Part shown: positions 24,091 to 32,357 of the stretch, piece after piece
How the letters are laid out: the number at the start of each line of letters is the position of its first letter
Position numbering within the stretch: position 1 is the stretch's first letter
DNA from: Bovifimicola sp964595785
GTDB lineage: Bacteria > Bacillota > Clostridia > Lachnospirales > Lachnospiraceae
Assembly (NCBI GenBank): GCA_964595785.1
Contig: CAZQRO010000008.1
Location: forward strand, 1 to 33,646
DNA length: 33,646 bases
Reading direction: 5' to 3'
Made by a program: the position numbers and the translations under genes
The notes under the pieces: model-generated
What the model was told of the DNA's origin: nothing
The model's input: only the letters and a program-made list of their open reading frames with translations
Database searches by the model: none

Positions 24091-26772
24091 ATGGCTAAAG
24101 TATTTAAACACAAAATTGCCATGTCTCTTTTTTTGGGACTAATGCTTGCCTTAAGCATCATTTTTATAGATAAGAATGATAATGGCAAGATTGAAGCAAT
24201 GGCAGCAGGTAATGCGGGGGTTCAATATCAGACACATATACAGACATTTGGCTGGCAAAACTATGTACCTAATGGTGCTACCAGCGGAACAACAGGGTTA
24301 TCAAAGAGATTAGAGGGTATTCGTATTAATTTAACTAATGCAGACTACAGTGGTTCAATTCAGTACAGAACACATGTACAGAGTTACGGCTGGATGGGCT
24401 GGGTAGGCGATGGAGCAATGAGCGGAACATCAGGACAGTCGAAGAGACTTGAGGCTATTCAGATTAAGTTAACCGGGGAAATGGCGAACAGATATGATGT
24501 TTATTACAGAGTTCATTCACAGACATTTGGTTGGTTAGACTGGGCAAAGAATGGTGAATCAGCAGGAACTTCAGGATACTCATTCAGACTGGAGTCAATT
24601 CAGATTAAGTTAGTGCCAAAGGGAAGTGCCGCACCGGGAAGTACAGCTAATACATATAGACATCCTCTTGTGCAGTACAGGACCCATGTAGAGAGTTACG
24701 GATGGCAGGACTATGTTAACGACGGAACATTAAGCGGAACATCAGGACAGTCAAAGAGATTAGAGGGTATTCAGATTGCACTTAACAGTCAGGAATATAG
24801 CGGAAATATTCAATACAGAACACATGTGCAGAGCTATGGCTGGATGAATTGGTTAAGTAATGGTGCAACCAGCGGAACAACAGGACAAGCCAAGAGATTA
24901 GAGGCTATACAGATTAAGTTAACCGGAGAAATGGCTAATAAGTATGATATTTATTACAGAGTACATTCACAGACATTTGGCTGGCTGGGCTGGGCAAAGA
25001 ATGGTGCTTCGGCAGGAACTTCAGGCTATTCATTCAGACTTGAAGCAATACAGATTAAATTAGTAGCAAAGGGTGGAGCAGCACCCGGAAGTACAGCAAA
25101 TCCATATAGAGAAAAACCGGCAGATGTAGCTGCCACAAGTGTAAGTCTTAATAAGACAAGCTATTCGATGACAAAAGGCGGTACATATTCTCTTACCGCA
25201 ACAGTATTACCAACTAATGCAACAAGTAAAGCAGTTACATGGTCTTCAAGTAATACAGCAGTTGCAACAGTAAGCAAAGCAGGTAAAGTTACAGCAGTTA
25301 AAGCAGGAACAGCTACCATTACAGCTAAGACGGCGAATGGCAAAACGGCTTCGTGCAAGATAACAGTTAAAGAACCAGAGGCGATTGGAACAGATACGGT
25401 TCAGACTGACCAAGAGGCATTATACAACAAACTTTTTGATATTAATAATAAAGTAACAGTTAAAATGGATATATCTGATGAACAGATTGAGTTAATGCAG
25501 CAGGATTATAATGCTGACAATGACACATACAGAAAAGTTAATAAAATGACAGTTACAGTTGGAAATGAAACATATGTATTTTATGAGGTAGGTGTAAGAA
25601 TCAAGGGAAATACATCCAGAGTAGATATTTACAATAACAATAATGTAGATGACAGAAATATGATACATTTTAAACTGAGTTTCAAGCAAACCTTTGATGA
25701 TGAAGCGGAATATGGTTCTGATGCAAAAGTATGGGCAAGTGATGCTGAGAGAAAAGCAAGAAAGAACAGAACATTTGCAACACTTAAGGGATTAGAACTT
25801 AAGTGGAACAGGAATATCGATGGAACCTATATAGCTAATTATTACACCAATATGATGTATAGAGATATGGGTGTATATGCACAGAATACATCTTTGGCAA
25901 ATGTTAGTTTCGGTGGATACAACTATGGTGTATATACAATGTATGAATTAGTTGATGATGTATTCATAGATAGATATTTTGGTAAAAGCGACAAGTCCGG
26001 AGATTTATACAAGTGTGCATGGGGCTTGTTAAATGGAGGTTCAGGAAATGACTGGAGTGGTGCAACTTATAAGACTAATACACTTAATTCCATGAATGTG
26101 GAAGCAGTAGGAAAGACTTATATCTATGAATTAAAGACTAATAAAAAGACTTCTACACAAGCATCACTTAAGAATCTCATTAATACATTAGGAATAGGTT
26201 CTCCAAGTAAAGATACATTCGCAAGTGTGGTAGATGCAAATAAATGGGTCAATTATGCAGCAACGGCATATTTTGCAGGTAATCCTGATGATTTGAGAAA
26301 TAATTACAATAACCATTATGTTTATTTCCTTGGAAATGGCAAAGCAGTATTTATTCCATATGATAATGACAGATGCTTTGGTATGACTACATCAGGAAAA
26401 GATATGACAACATTTAGTCCATATGCAGATAATACTGCATTGCGGGGAACGCAGGAATGCCCTGTTTACTTATATTCAGTAACAGGCAGAGATAATAACT
26501 ACACAACAGAATATACGGCAGCCCTTAAGAAAGTTGCTGAAAGCGGCTGGCTTAATTATTCTAAATATGAGAAATATTACAATATTGCTAAGGCAAATTA
26601 CTCAAGTGTAGCTATACCTGATTCAAATGTTAAAGCATATGTTAAGGATTTGGATAAGACATATAAGAATTCAGACCTTGCGTTTAATGCAAACAATGGA
26701 TTTAATACATCAGTACAGGCATATATGACAAAGATAATGGCAGCATATGATTCGGCAATGGCTAAATGGTAA
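24091..26772 (+). CDS. Secreted ChW-repeat / BIG2 / CotH-kinase protein
   Basis: A surface protein of 893 residues. The signal peptide (MAKVFKHKIAMSLFLGLMLA) probably ends near AMAA at 35-38. Six ChW repeats follow (about 44-325), each with the pattern xxTHxQSYGW-xxW, SGTSGQSKRLEAIQIKL, in two blocks of three. A BIG2 immunoglobulin-like domain is at about 347-428 (SVSLNKTSYSMTKGGTYSLT to VTAVKAGTATITAKT). Residues about 440-893 are a CotH kinase domain: GVRIKGNTSR, NYGVYTMYELVDDVFIDRYF, RNNYNNHYVYF and IPYDNDRCFG. CotH proteins are atypical kinases that phosphorylate secreted proteins; spore-coat CotB is the known case. No sortase motif or membrane anchor follows, so ChW repeats probably provide wall attachment. 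The true start is the ATG after GGAGG. Targets are unknown. Confidence 0.88.
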   Translation: MAKVFKHKIAMSLFLGLMLALSIIFIDKNDNGKIEAMAAGNAGVQYQTHIQTFGWQNYVPNGATSGTTGLSKRLEGIRINLTNADYSGSIQYRTHVQSYGWMGWVGDGAMSGTSGQSKRLEAIQIKLTGEMANRYDVYYRVHSQTFGWLDWAKNGESAGTSGYSFRLESIQIKLVPKGSAAPGSTANTYRHPLVQYRTHVESYGWQDYVNDGTLSGTSGQSKRLEGIQIALNSQEYSGNIQYRTHVQSYGWMNWLSNGATSGTTGQAKRLEAIQIKLTGEMANKYDIYYRVHSQTFGWLGWAKNGASAGTSGYSFRLEAIQIKLVAKGGAAPGSTANPYREKPADVAATSVSLNKTSYSMTKGGTYSLTATVLPTNATSKAVTWSSSNTAVATVSKAGKVTAVKAGTATITAKTANGKTASCKITVKEPEAIGTDTVQTDQEALYNKLFDINNKVTVKMDISDEQIELMQQDYNADNDTYRKVNKMTVTVGNETYVFYEVGVRIKGNTSRVDIYNNNNVDDRNMIHFKLSFKQTFDDEAEYGSDAKVWASDAERKARKNRTFATLKGLELKWNRNIDGTYIANYYTNMMYRDMGVYAQNTSLANVSFGGYNYGVYTMYELVDDVFIDRYFGKSDKSGDLYKCAWGLLNGGSGNDWSGATYKTNTLNSMNVEAVGKTYIYELKTNKKTSTQASLKNLINTLGIGSPSKDTFASVVDANKWVNYAATAYFAGNPDDLRNNYNNHYVYFLGNGKAVFIPYDNDRCFGMTTSGKDMTTFSPYADNTALRGTQECPVYLYSVTGRDNNYTTEYTAALKKVAESGWLNYSKYEKYYNIAKANYSSVAIPDSNVKAYVKDLDKTYKNSDLAFNANNGFNTSVQAYMTKIMAAYDSAMAKW
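24217..25095 (+). repeat. Internal duplication of a three-ChW block
   Basis: Two units, about 24217-24660 and 24667-25095, lie about 450 bp apart. Each holds three ChW repeats and closes with AKG-AAPGSTAN-YR. The third repeats of the blocks are most alike (YYRVHSQTFGWL; SAGTSGYSFRLE). This indicates block duplication rather than repeat-by-repeat growth. Confidence 0.85.
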
Positions 26773-26861
26773 ATAAAGAAAAATATATGAAATGCAGCAG
26801 GAATGGTTTTTAACCAACCTCTGTAAGTCATATATGTAAAATAATTATAAATGTTTAATAA

Positions 26862-26897
26862 GAAAATGCGACCAGCAGATGTGGTCGCATTTTCTAT
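26862..26897. terminator. Terminator of the CotH surface-protein gene
   Basis: AGAAAATGCGACCA (26861-26874) pairs with TGGTCGCATTTTCT (26882-26895) around a 7-base loop. The T-rich tail is short. Confidence 0.8.
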
Positions 26898-27024
26898 TCG
26901 GATTTGTATTATTTGCGTAGAAAACTATGGAAACTTGTGACTAAATAAGTTATACTATATTGTATCAGAAGTAGGACAGGTGAGAAAAAAAGCAGTTGAA
27001 TACAAATGGAAACAGAGGTATGAC

Positions 27025-27807
27025 ATGGGGAAGTTTTTAATCGTTTCATATGCGGATGAGGTAGAGAATTATAGGGCAATAGCAGAGAAATATAATGTTG
27101 GATTCGAATATAACGATTTCTATATGCCGTTAGTATTACAAGATGAAAATGCACAGCAGAGAATTATGAAAAGTTATTATGACTCTGGAATCCCTAAATA
27201 TTGTACTATGCATGGTGCTTTTTTTGATACAATAATATTTAGTTATGATGATGAGATAAGAAACATTTCTAAAAAGAGAATGATTCAAAGCATGGAGATA
27301 GCAGAGAGACTTAAGGCAAAGGCTGTGATATTCCATACAAATGCCAGTCCGTTTTTAACATCAGAAGAATATGTGAAAAGAATGACTGAAATGACTGTGG
27401 AATTCTTAGAAAAGTTACTTAGCAGATATAAAAACACTAACATATATTTGGAAAATATGTTTGACAGAACACCTGTGATGCTATCAGAAATATCGGAAAA
27501 ACTTAAAAAATATTCTAATTATGGAGTATGCTTTGATTATGCACATGCGAGTATATCGGGAACTTCCATAAAAGAATGGGTAGAAGAATTAAAACCGTAT
27601 ATAAGGCACTTACATATTAATGACAATGATTTAGAAAATGATTTACATTTGGCAGTAGGTGACGGAAAGATTGACTGGCTGGAATTTAAGGAATATTACG
27701 ACAGATATTTTTCTGACTGTACGGTTCTTATAGAAACTACAAGTCCCGGGAATCAGGTGAAATCATTAGAATATCTTAACAGAATTGGAATAAGAACAGA
27801 TATTTAG
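27025..27807 (+). CDS. Sugar phosphate isomerase/epimerase-like TIM-barrel protein
   Basis: Member of the xylose isomerase-like/AP endonuclease 2 superfamily. It begins MGKFLIVSYADEVENYRAIA and has CTMHGAFFDTI, AKAVIFHTNASPF, NIYLENMFDRTP, GVCFDYAHASIS, IRHLHINDNDLENDLHLAVGDGKIDW and TVLIETTSPGN. The last motifs carry the metal-binding Glu, Asp/His and His set. I chose the ATG at 27025 (GAGG site seven bases upstream); a GTG at 26980 is the alternative start and would add 15 basic residues. The substrate is unknown. TATACT at 26951-26956 may be its -10 box. Confidence 0.75.
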   Translation: MGKFLIVSYADEVENYRAIAEKYNVGFEYNDFYMPLVLQDENAQQRIMKSYYDSGIPKYCTMHGAFFDTIIFSYDDEIRNISKKRMIQSMEIAERLKAKAVIFHTNASPFLTSEEYVKRMTEMTVEFLEKLLSRYKNTNIYLENMFDRTPVMLSEISEKLKKYSNYGVCFDYAHASISGTSIKEWVEELKPYIRHLHINDNDLENDLHLAVGDGKIDWLEFKEYYDRYFSDCTVLIETTSPGNQVKSLEYLNRIGIRTDI

Positions 27808-27812
27808 CACAT

Positions 27813-27849
27813 AACAATGAAGAATTTACAAGGCGTACACTTCATTGTT
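27813..27849 (+). terminator. Possible terminator after the TIM-barrel gene
   Basis: AACAATGAAG (27813-27822) pairs with CTTCATTGTT (27840-27849). The tail is only partly T-rich, so termination may be incomplete. Confidence 0.55.
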
Positions 27850-27887
27850 TGGTAATAAAAAATATAGTCACAACAAGAGGTTAGATT

Positions 27888-28901
27888 ATGGCTGATAAGA
27901 AGAAACGGTTAGATGCCGAAGAGTTATTGGAAAAAATCTTTTATTATATGACAAAACTTTTAGAGGTTAAGGAATTCTCAACAACAGTAGATTTGCTTAC
28001 AGATTTGGGAAGTACAATTGTCAATGCCGACCGTGCTTCATTCTGGTTTTGGGACAGGAATACAAGACAATACTGGACACTTTCAGCACAGGGAAATGGG
28101 CGGATTACCATACCGGAGAAAACAGGAATTGTGGGAAAATCCATTTCGGAGAATAGGGTAATATTATGCAATGACCCATATAATCAGTCGGATTTTAATG
28201 ATAGTGTGGATAAAGAAACAGGATATGTTACTAAGTCAATTCTGTGTATGCCTGTTACTGATATTGACAATGAAGTTATAGGTGCATTTCAGGTGATAAA
28301 TAAGATAGAAGAAGACGGGTCGGCTGGACAATTTAATGAAAAAGATGTAAAAAGGCTGTCTGTTGTGACAGCATATTGTGAGAAATCCTTAGAATCATAT
28401 TTACTATATAATGAGGCTTCATTAGATAGCCTTACAGGGCTTAAGAACAGGTATTCTTTTTATGAATATTACAATAAGAAAGTTATGCCCGTGATATGTA
28501 ATACACAGATTTCGATTGTTATGTGTGATATTGACCATTTTAAGAATGTAAATGATACATATGGACATAATGTGGGTGATGAAATACTTAAATATGTATC
28601 AGGAATATTTAGGGAAAATGTGAAAAAAGAAGATGAAGTAGTCAGATGGGGAGGAGAAGAGTTCATTTTCATACTTAAGGATAGGAGTGTGGGAGAAGCA
28701 AGAGAATTTGCAGAAACGATAAGGAAGATAATTGAAACATCGAGGTTTCAGGTAGAGAAAGAGTTGTTAATGATTACCATGTCATTTGGTGTAAGCGGGA
28801 TAAATTCTAATCTTACACTGGAAGAAAATATTAAAATTGTCGATGACAGATTATATGAAGCAAAGAGAACAGGAAGAAATAAAGTAGTTGGGGAAAAATA
28901 A
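27888..28901 (+). CDS. GAF-GGDEF diguanylate cyclase
   Basis: Makes c-di-GMP from two GTP. A GAF sensor domain occupies about residues 20-165 (RASFWFWDRNTRQYWTLSAQ; GIVGKSISENRVILCNDPY; VIGAFQVINK). The GGDEF domain is at about 175-335: DSLTGLKNRYSFYEY, VMCDIDHFKNVNDTYGH, and the active-site GGEEF at 255-259. At the allosteric inhibitory site, RxxD is replaced by KKED, so product inhibition may be weakened. There is no membrane segment, so it acts in the cytoplasm. An AGAGG site precedes the ATG. The gene opens the signalling cluster, and a possible separate promoter lies between it and the TIR gene. Confidence 0.92.
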   Translation: MADKKKRLDAEELLEKIFYYMTKLLEVKEFSTTVDLLTDLGSTIVNADRASFWFWDRNTRQYWTLSAQGNGRITIPEKTGIVGKSISENRVILCNDPYNQSDFNDSVDKETGYVTKSILCMPVTDIDNEVIGAFQVINKIEEDGSAGQFNEKDVKRLSVVTAYCEKSLESYLLYNEASLDSLTGLKNRYSFYEYYNKKVMPVICNTQISIVMCDIDHFKNVNDTYGHNVGDEILKYVSGIFRENVKKEDEVVRWGGEEFIFILKDRSVGEAREFAETIRKIIETSRFQVEKELLMITMSFGVSGINSNLTLEENIKIVDDRLYEAKRTGRNKVVGEK

Positions 28902-28943
28902 AAATTAATATATCCATTCAGTGCTATTCTGAATAGACTTTTG

Positions 28944-28979
28944 CTTTTGGGGATATCCACCAAAAGAGTTTGATATAAT
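28944..28979 (+). promoter_or_regulatory. Promoter and overlapping inverted repeat upstream of the TIR gene
   Basis: An extended -10, TGA-TATAAT, ends at 28979. Immediately upstream, CTTTTGG (28944-28950) and CCAAAAG (28960-28966) form an inverted repeat around GGATATCC, occupying the -35 position. This layout suggests an operator. The expected start lies almost on the ribosome site (28985-28989), so the leader would be very short. A weak hairpin ATTCAG/CTGAAT lies upstream (28916-28934). Confidence 0.45.
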
Positions 28980-28994
28980 GCAGCAGGAGAAACC

Positions 28995-29876
28995 ATGATG
29001 GAAGATAAAAAATCAGTTTTTATCAGTTATAGTTCGAAAGATACTAATGAAGTCAATGAAGTAATAGAGATGCTTAAGGAAGCAGACATATCATATTGGA
29101 AAGCTCCGGAGATGATACCTGTCGGTTCTAACTATGCAAAAGAAATTCCGAAAGTTATAAGTGAATGTGACCTGTTTCTTTTGATTATATCGAGAGAGTC
29201 ACAGAAATCAATATGGGTAGAGAAAGAAATAGATTTTGCAATTAACAACAGAAAGACAATTGTACCGCTTAACCTGACAAATGAGAAACTAAGTGATATG
29301 TTTAGTTTTTATCTTAATAATATTCAGATGATATATTATGGTGACAGCAAGGTAAAAGCACTTAGTCTTTTGAAAAAGAGATTAAAAAGTTTGCTGCCTG
29401 CCCCTATACCGCAGCAGAATGTGGAACTTAAGTCATTAGAAGAAAAAGTAGAGAAAATGTCGGAAGAACACTCAGAAAGTATTACAGACGAAAAAATGGA
29501 AAAAAGGCCGGATAACAGTAAGCCACGCCTTAGAGTCAAGGCATTTGCACTTAATCCACAGCCGGAGTATTGTAAATATTGTAATGGAAAACTGAAGTTA
29601 ATTTCAAAGGGAATATATAAATGTATAAAGTGTGGTGCAGAGAATTATGATTACTATCAAACGGTTAGAAATTATTTAGAAAAAGCAGGTCCATGTTCTA
29701 TTATAGTGATAGAGAGGGCGACAGGGGTACCAAGGGCGAGTATTGATTATTTTATTAAACAGGAAATGCTTGAAATTCCTAAGGCAAGCAGTGTAAGACT
29801 GAGATGTGAAAAATGTGGTGCACCGATAAGAACCGGTTATTTGTGCGAAAGGTGCAGAAGTAGTCTGGATAGATAG
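28995..29876 (+). CDS. TIR-domain protein with zinc ribbon - HTH - zinc ribbon tail
   Basis: The TIR domain spans about residues 6-130 (VFISYSSKD; CDLFLLIISRESQKSIWVEKE; RKTIVPLNL). Glu78, four residues after Trp74, is where NAD-cleaving TIR domains have their catalytic Glu, so NADase activity is plausible. A charged linker (about 140-185) may be coiled. The tail has two zinc-binding pairs: C193-x2-C196 with C210-x2-C213, and C271-x2-C274 with C284-x2-C287. Between them is a helix-turn-helix-like segment (NYLEKAGPCSIIVIERATGV, ASIDYFIKQEMLEIP). The tail resembles TIGR03826/YvyF-type regulators. The start could be 28995 or 28998 (AGGAG upstream). It lies between a diguanylate cyclase and a class III cyclase. 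TIR proteins can act in phage defence or in other signalling. Confidence 0.85.
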   Translation: MMEDKKSVFISYSSKDTNEVNEVIEMLKEADISYWKAPEMIPVGSNYAKEIPKVISECDLFLLIISRESQKSIWVEKEIDFAINNRKTIVPLNLTNEKLSDMFSFYLNNIQMIYYGDSKVKALSLLKKRLKSLLPAPIPQQNVELKSLEEKVEKMSEEHSESITDEKMEKRPDNSKPRLRVKAFALNPQPEYCKYCNGKLKLISKGIYKCIKCGAENYDYYQTVRNYLEKAGPCSIIVIERATGVPRASIDYFIKQEMLEIPKASSVRLRCEKCGAPIRTGYLCERCRSSLDR

Positions 29877-29904
29877 CCTATACAGATAAAGCAGAGGTGT
29901 TTGC

Positions 29905-31365
29905 ATGGAGAAGAATATTTGGGTATTGGACAATAATAAAAGTGAGTTGGTAAATGAACAGCATATAATCAATAAAGATGGTGCGCTAAGGGCTATCAGT
30001 ATGCTTTCTCATGAGGCTGTTTTAAAGGCGGTTAAAAGAGATAAAGAGGAAGGCGAGCCAATAAGACCGTCTCTAATTATACTAGACTATGAAACGGAAA
30101 AAAACGAAGATTTTAAAACATTGATAACATTACAGGGACATTCCAACTATGCAGGTGTTCCGGTGATATTTATGGTTAAATTAAGGACAGACATAATAGA
30201 TGAAGAATGCTATGAAAAGGGTGCAACAGTTGTAGTAACAAAACCATTCAATAATGCTGCCATTCTCAGAATTGAGAGAATGGCATGGCAATATGAGAAA
30301 AGCAGAAATTACGAGAAAATACTGCAAAAACAGGCAGCCGAGATAAGTACAGCCAGACAAATCAGAACATTAAATGAACAGTTAGCAAACAAAAATGAAC
30401 TGCTGCATCAGATTTTTGGAAGATATTTTTCAAATGAGGTCGTTGAAGTCATCTTAGATAATCCTGAAGGGTCATCCATAGGAGGAGATAAGAAAACAGT
30501 TACGGTAATGATGGCTGATTTACGTGGGTTTACATCTGTATCAGAGGAACTAGAGGCAGATGTGGTTACAGATATGATTAATTTCTTTCTTGGAAAAATG
30601 ACCGAAGTTATTTTTAAGTTTAGAGGCTCTGTTATAGAATTTATGGGTGATGCCATTTTAGCAGTGTTCGGAGCACCTGTGGAATTGGATAATTCTATAG
30701 AAAATGCTATTGTGGCCGCCATACATATGCAAAATGCCATGAAAGAAGTTAATACATATAATTCTGAAAAAAATTATCCTTTGATAGAAATGGGAATTGG
30801 AATTAATAAAGGAGAAGTATTCATTGGAAATATAGGTTCAAACAGAATGATGCGCTATAATGTTATGGGAAACACAGTTAATCTTACCTCAAGAATAGAA
30901 AGTTATAGTGTGGGAGGTCAGGTACTTGTGGCAAAAGAATCATTAACCGGATTAGAGAATAAAGTGAAAGTTAAGAAAGAATTTATTATAACGGCAAAAG
31001 GAATCTCTAAAAAAGTTTCGGTTTGCGAAGTGACAGAAGTATATGATGTGGATAATTGCATGTTAGATGATGATGAAGACGAGATGATACAGATAGGTAA
31101 TGATTTGAAGATTAATTTATTTATCATGCAGGATAAAGAAATTTTAGATAAAAAATATATTGGCAGGCTTAAGGCTGTTTCGAAGAAGAGAGCAGTGGTT
31201 TACATGGAAAATGCAGAGGATATAGAATTATTTTCAGATGTGGAATTAAGAGCAAATGACAAAGAGAGCAGCGCCGTATTTGCCAATAGTTATGCAAAGG
31301 TGACTGCCAGAGAAGACAATATGTTAATAATGCATTTTACATATAGGGAAAGTGTGAAAATATGA
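29905..31365 (+). CDS. REC - class III nucleotidyl cyclase
   Basis: A cytoplasmic cyclase of 486 residues. Residues 1-120 are a receiver-like domain: phospho-acceptor-like Asp61 (LIILDYE) and Lys113 (VTKPF) are present, but the usual acidic pair is reduced to LDNN. A coiled-coil signalling helix follows (about 135-168). The class III domain (about 175-365) has metal Asp205 (MMADLRGFTS) and Asp249 (IEFMGDAILAVFG), and transition-state Asn326 and Arg330 (GNTVNLTSRIE), so it should be active. The base-selecting positions read Glu245 and Asn319; Lys and Asp/Thr would be expected for ATP, and Glu and Cys for GTP. Product identity is therefore open. The last 110 residues are beta-rich and unassigned (perhaps PilZ-like). 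RBS AGAGGTG. It overlaps the next gene by 4 bp (ATGA). Confidence 0.88.
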   Translation: MEKNIWVLDNNKSELVNEQHIINKDGALRAISMLSHEAVLKAVKRDKEEGEPIRPSLIILDYETEKNEDFKTLITLQGHSNYAGVPVIFMVKLRTDIIDEECYEKGATVVVTKPFNNAAILRIERMAWQYEKSRNYEKILQKQAAEISTARQIRTLNEQLANKNELLHQIFGRYFSNEVVEVILDNPEGSSIGGDKKTVTVMMADLRGFTSVSEELEADVVTDMINFFLGKMTEVIFKFRGSVIEFMGDAILAVFGAPVELDNSIENAIVAAIHMQNAMKEVNTYNSEKNYPLIEMGIGINKGEVFIGNIGSNRMMRYNVMGNTVNLTSRIESYSVGGQVLVAKESLTGLENKVKVKKEFIITAKGISKKVSVCEVTEVYDVDNCMLDDDEDEMIQIGNDLKINLFIMQDKEILDKKYIGRLKAVSKKRAVVYMENAEDIELFSDVELRANDKESSAVFANSYAKVTAREDNMLIMHFTYRESVKI

Positions 31366-32357
31366 AGAATTACACGGAAATAGATATTGGAAAAGTAAAA
31401 TTACAAAATAGTATTATGCTGCAAGATATAACAAATATAAAACGTATTTTCAGACACAACTCAGAGGCTGTGATGATATTAGAAGTAAGCAGCAGATTTA
31501 CTGTAAATCCTGATTCAAATATTGTATTTGCAAATGAGTATAAATGTAATATGCTTCTTGTAATTTGTACAGAAGAAGAAAATTGTATAGTTAATTGTAT
31601 TAGCAGTAATAGAAGAATACGGGCATTGGAATTTATGGACTATTTATTTGGAAAATATGGAATTACAGATGGAAATATACAAACTGCCAAGGGGAAAGTG
31701 TCTAAAGTAATTCTTGAAGTTCATATTTCGGAAACAGAGACAAATGGCATAACAGATTATTTCCTTAGAAGAGTGAATGATTATTTTACCGGGACAAAAA
31801 TAATTAACTGCATGATTGATAACGTTAGTATAGATGGAATGAAAAAGTATCATAAGAAGAGTATGCCGTGGGCGTTTGTTAAAACAGTGGATATATGTCC
31901 GAAGGGAAATAGGATATGTGTCAAAAGTCTTGAAAATACAACGGGGACAATTATTACATCAGACGATGAAGTATATATAATGATTGGAAATCGCGGAGAG
32001 GTATATGACATAAGGAAAAATAAATTTTATTCGAGCTATGAGTCAACAAATGAGACTTTAGATGTATTTGCACTAATGCCGGATTCAATTCCGACGGTTA
32101 TTGACATAAATAATGGAAACTGCATATCAATTGATGAACTGGCACATATCTGTTATCCTAAACAGGAGAATGGTATTTTTGCAAGGGAGTTAACTGAGAG
32201 AACCAAGGTATTTGGAATGAATAATAATCTTGATTATTTTATTGGGAAAAAAGGAGATTATATGGCGGTTCGAGCAGATGATCTGCAGGATGTATATATT
32301 ATAAAAAAGGAAATTTTTTATAGTACATATGAAATGGAGGAGTGTAATTATGATTGA
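31362..32357 (+). CDS. Unknown protein with two PGDYG-like segments, coupled to the cyclase
   Basis: I do not recognise the full protein (331 residues, no signal or membrane helix). Residues about 1-170 form an alpha/beta domain with long beta segments (IMLQDITNIKRIFRHNSEAV; VSKVILEVHISE). Residues about 170-330 contain two related segments. One is VYIMIGNRGEVYDIRKNKFYSSYE. The other is YFIGKKGDYMAVRADDLQDVYIIKKEIFYSTYE. Both end in the same KxxFYSxYE pattern and resemble PGDYG-type modules. Its ATG overlaps the cyclase stop, and its own end overlaps the next start by 8 bp, so all three proteins are translationally coupled and probably function together. Confidence 0.7.
   Translation: MKNYTEIDIGKVKLQNSIMLQDITNIKRIFRHNSEAVMILEVSSRFTVNPDSNIVFANEYKCNMLLVICTEEENCIVNCISSNRRIRALEFMDYLFGKYGITDGNIQTAKGKVSKVILEVHISETETNGITDYFLRRVNDYFTGTKIINCMIDNVSIDGMKKYHKKSMPWAFVKTVDICPKGNRICVKSLENTTGTIITSDDEVYIMIGNRGEVYDIRKNKFYSSYESTNETLDVFALMPDSIPTVIDINNGNCISIDELAHICYPKQENGIFARELTERTKVFGMNNNLDYFIGKKGDYMAVRADDLQDVYIIKKEIFYSTYEMEECNYD

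Noticed and set aside
28995..31365. Canonical Pycsar system
   Set aside because: The TIR protein has no recognised cyclic-nucleotide-binding domain, and the cyclase carries a receiver and a long C-terminal extension. Kept as an analogy only.
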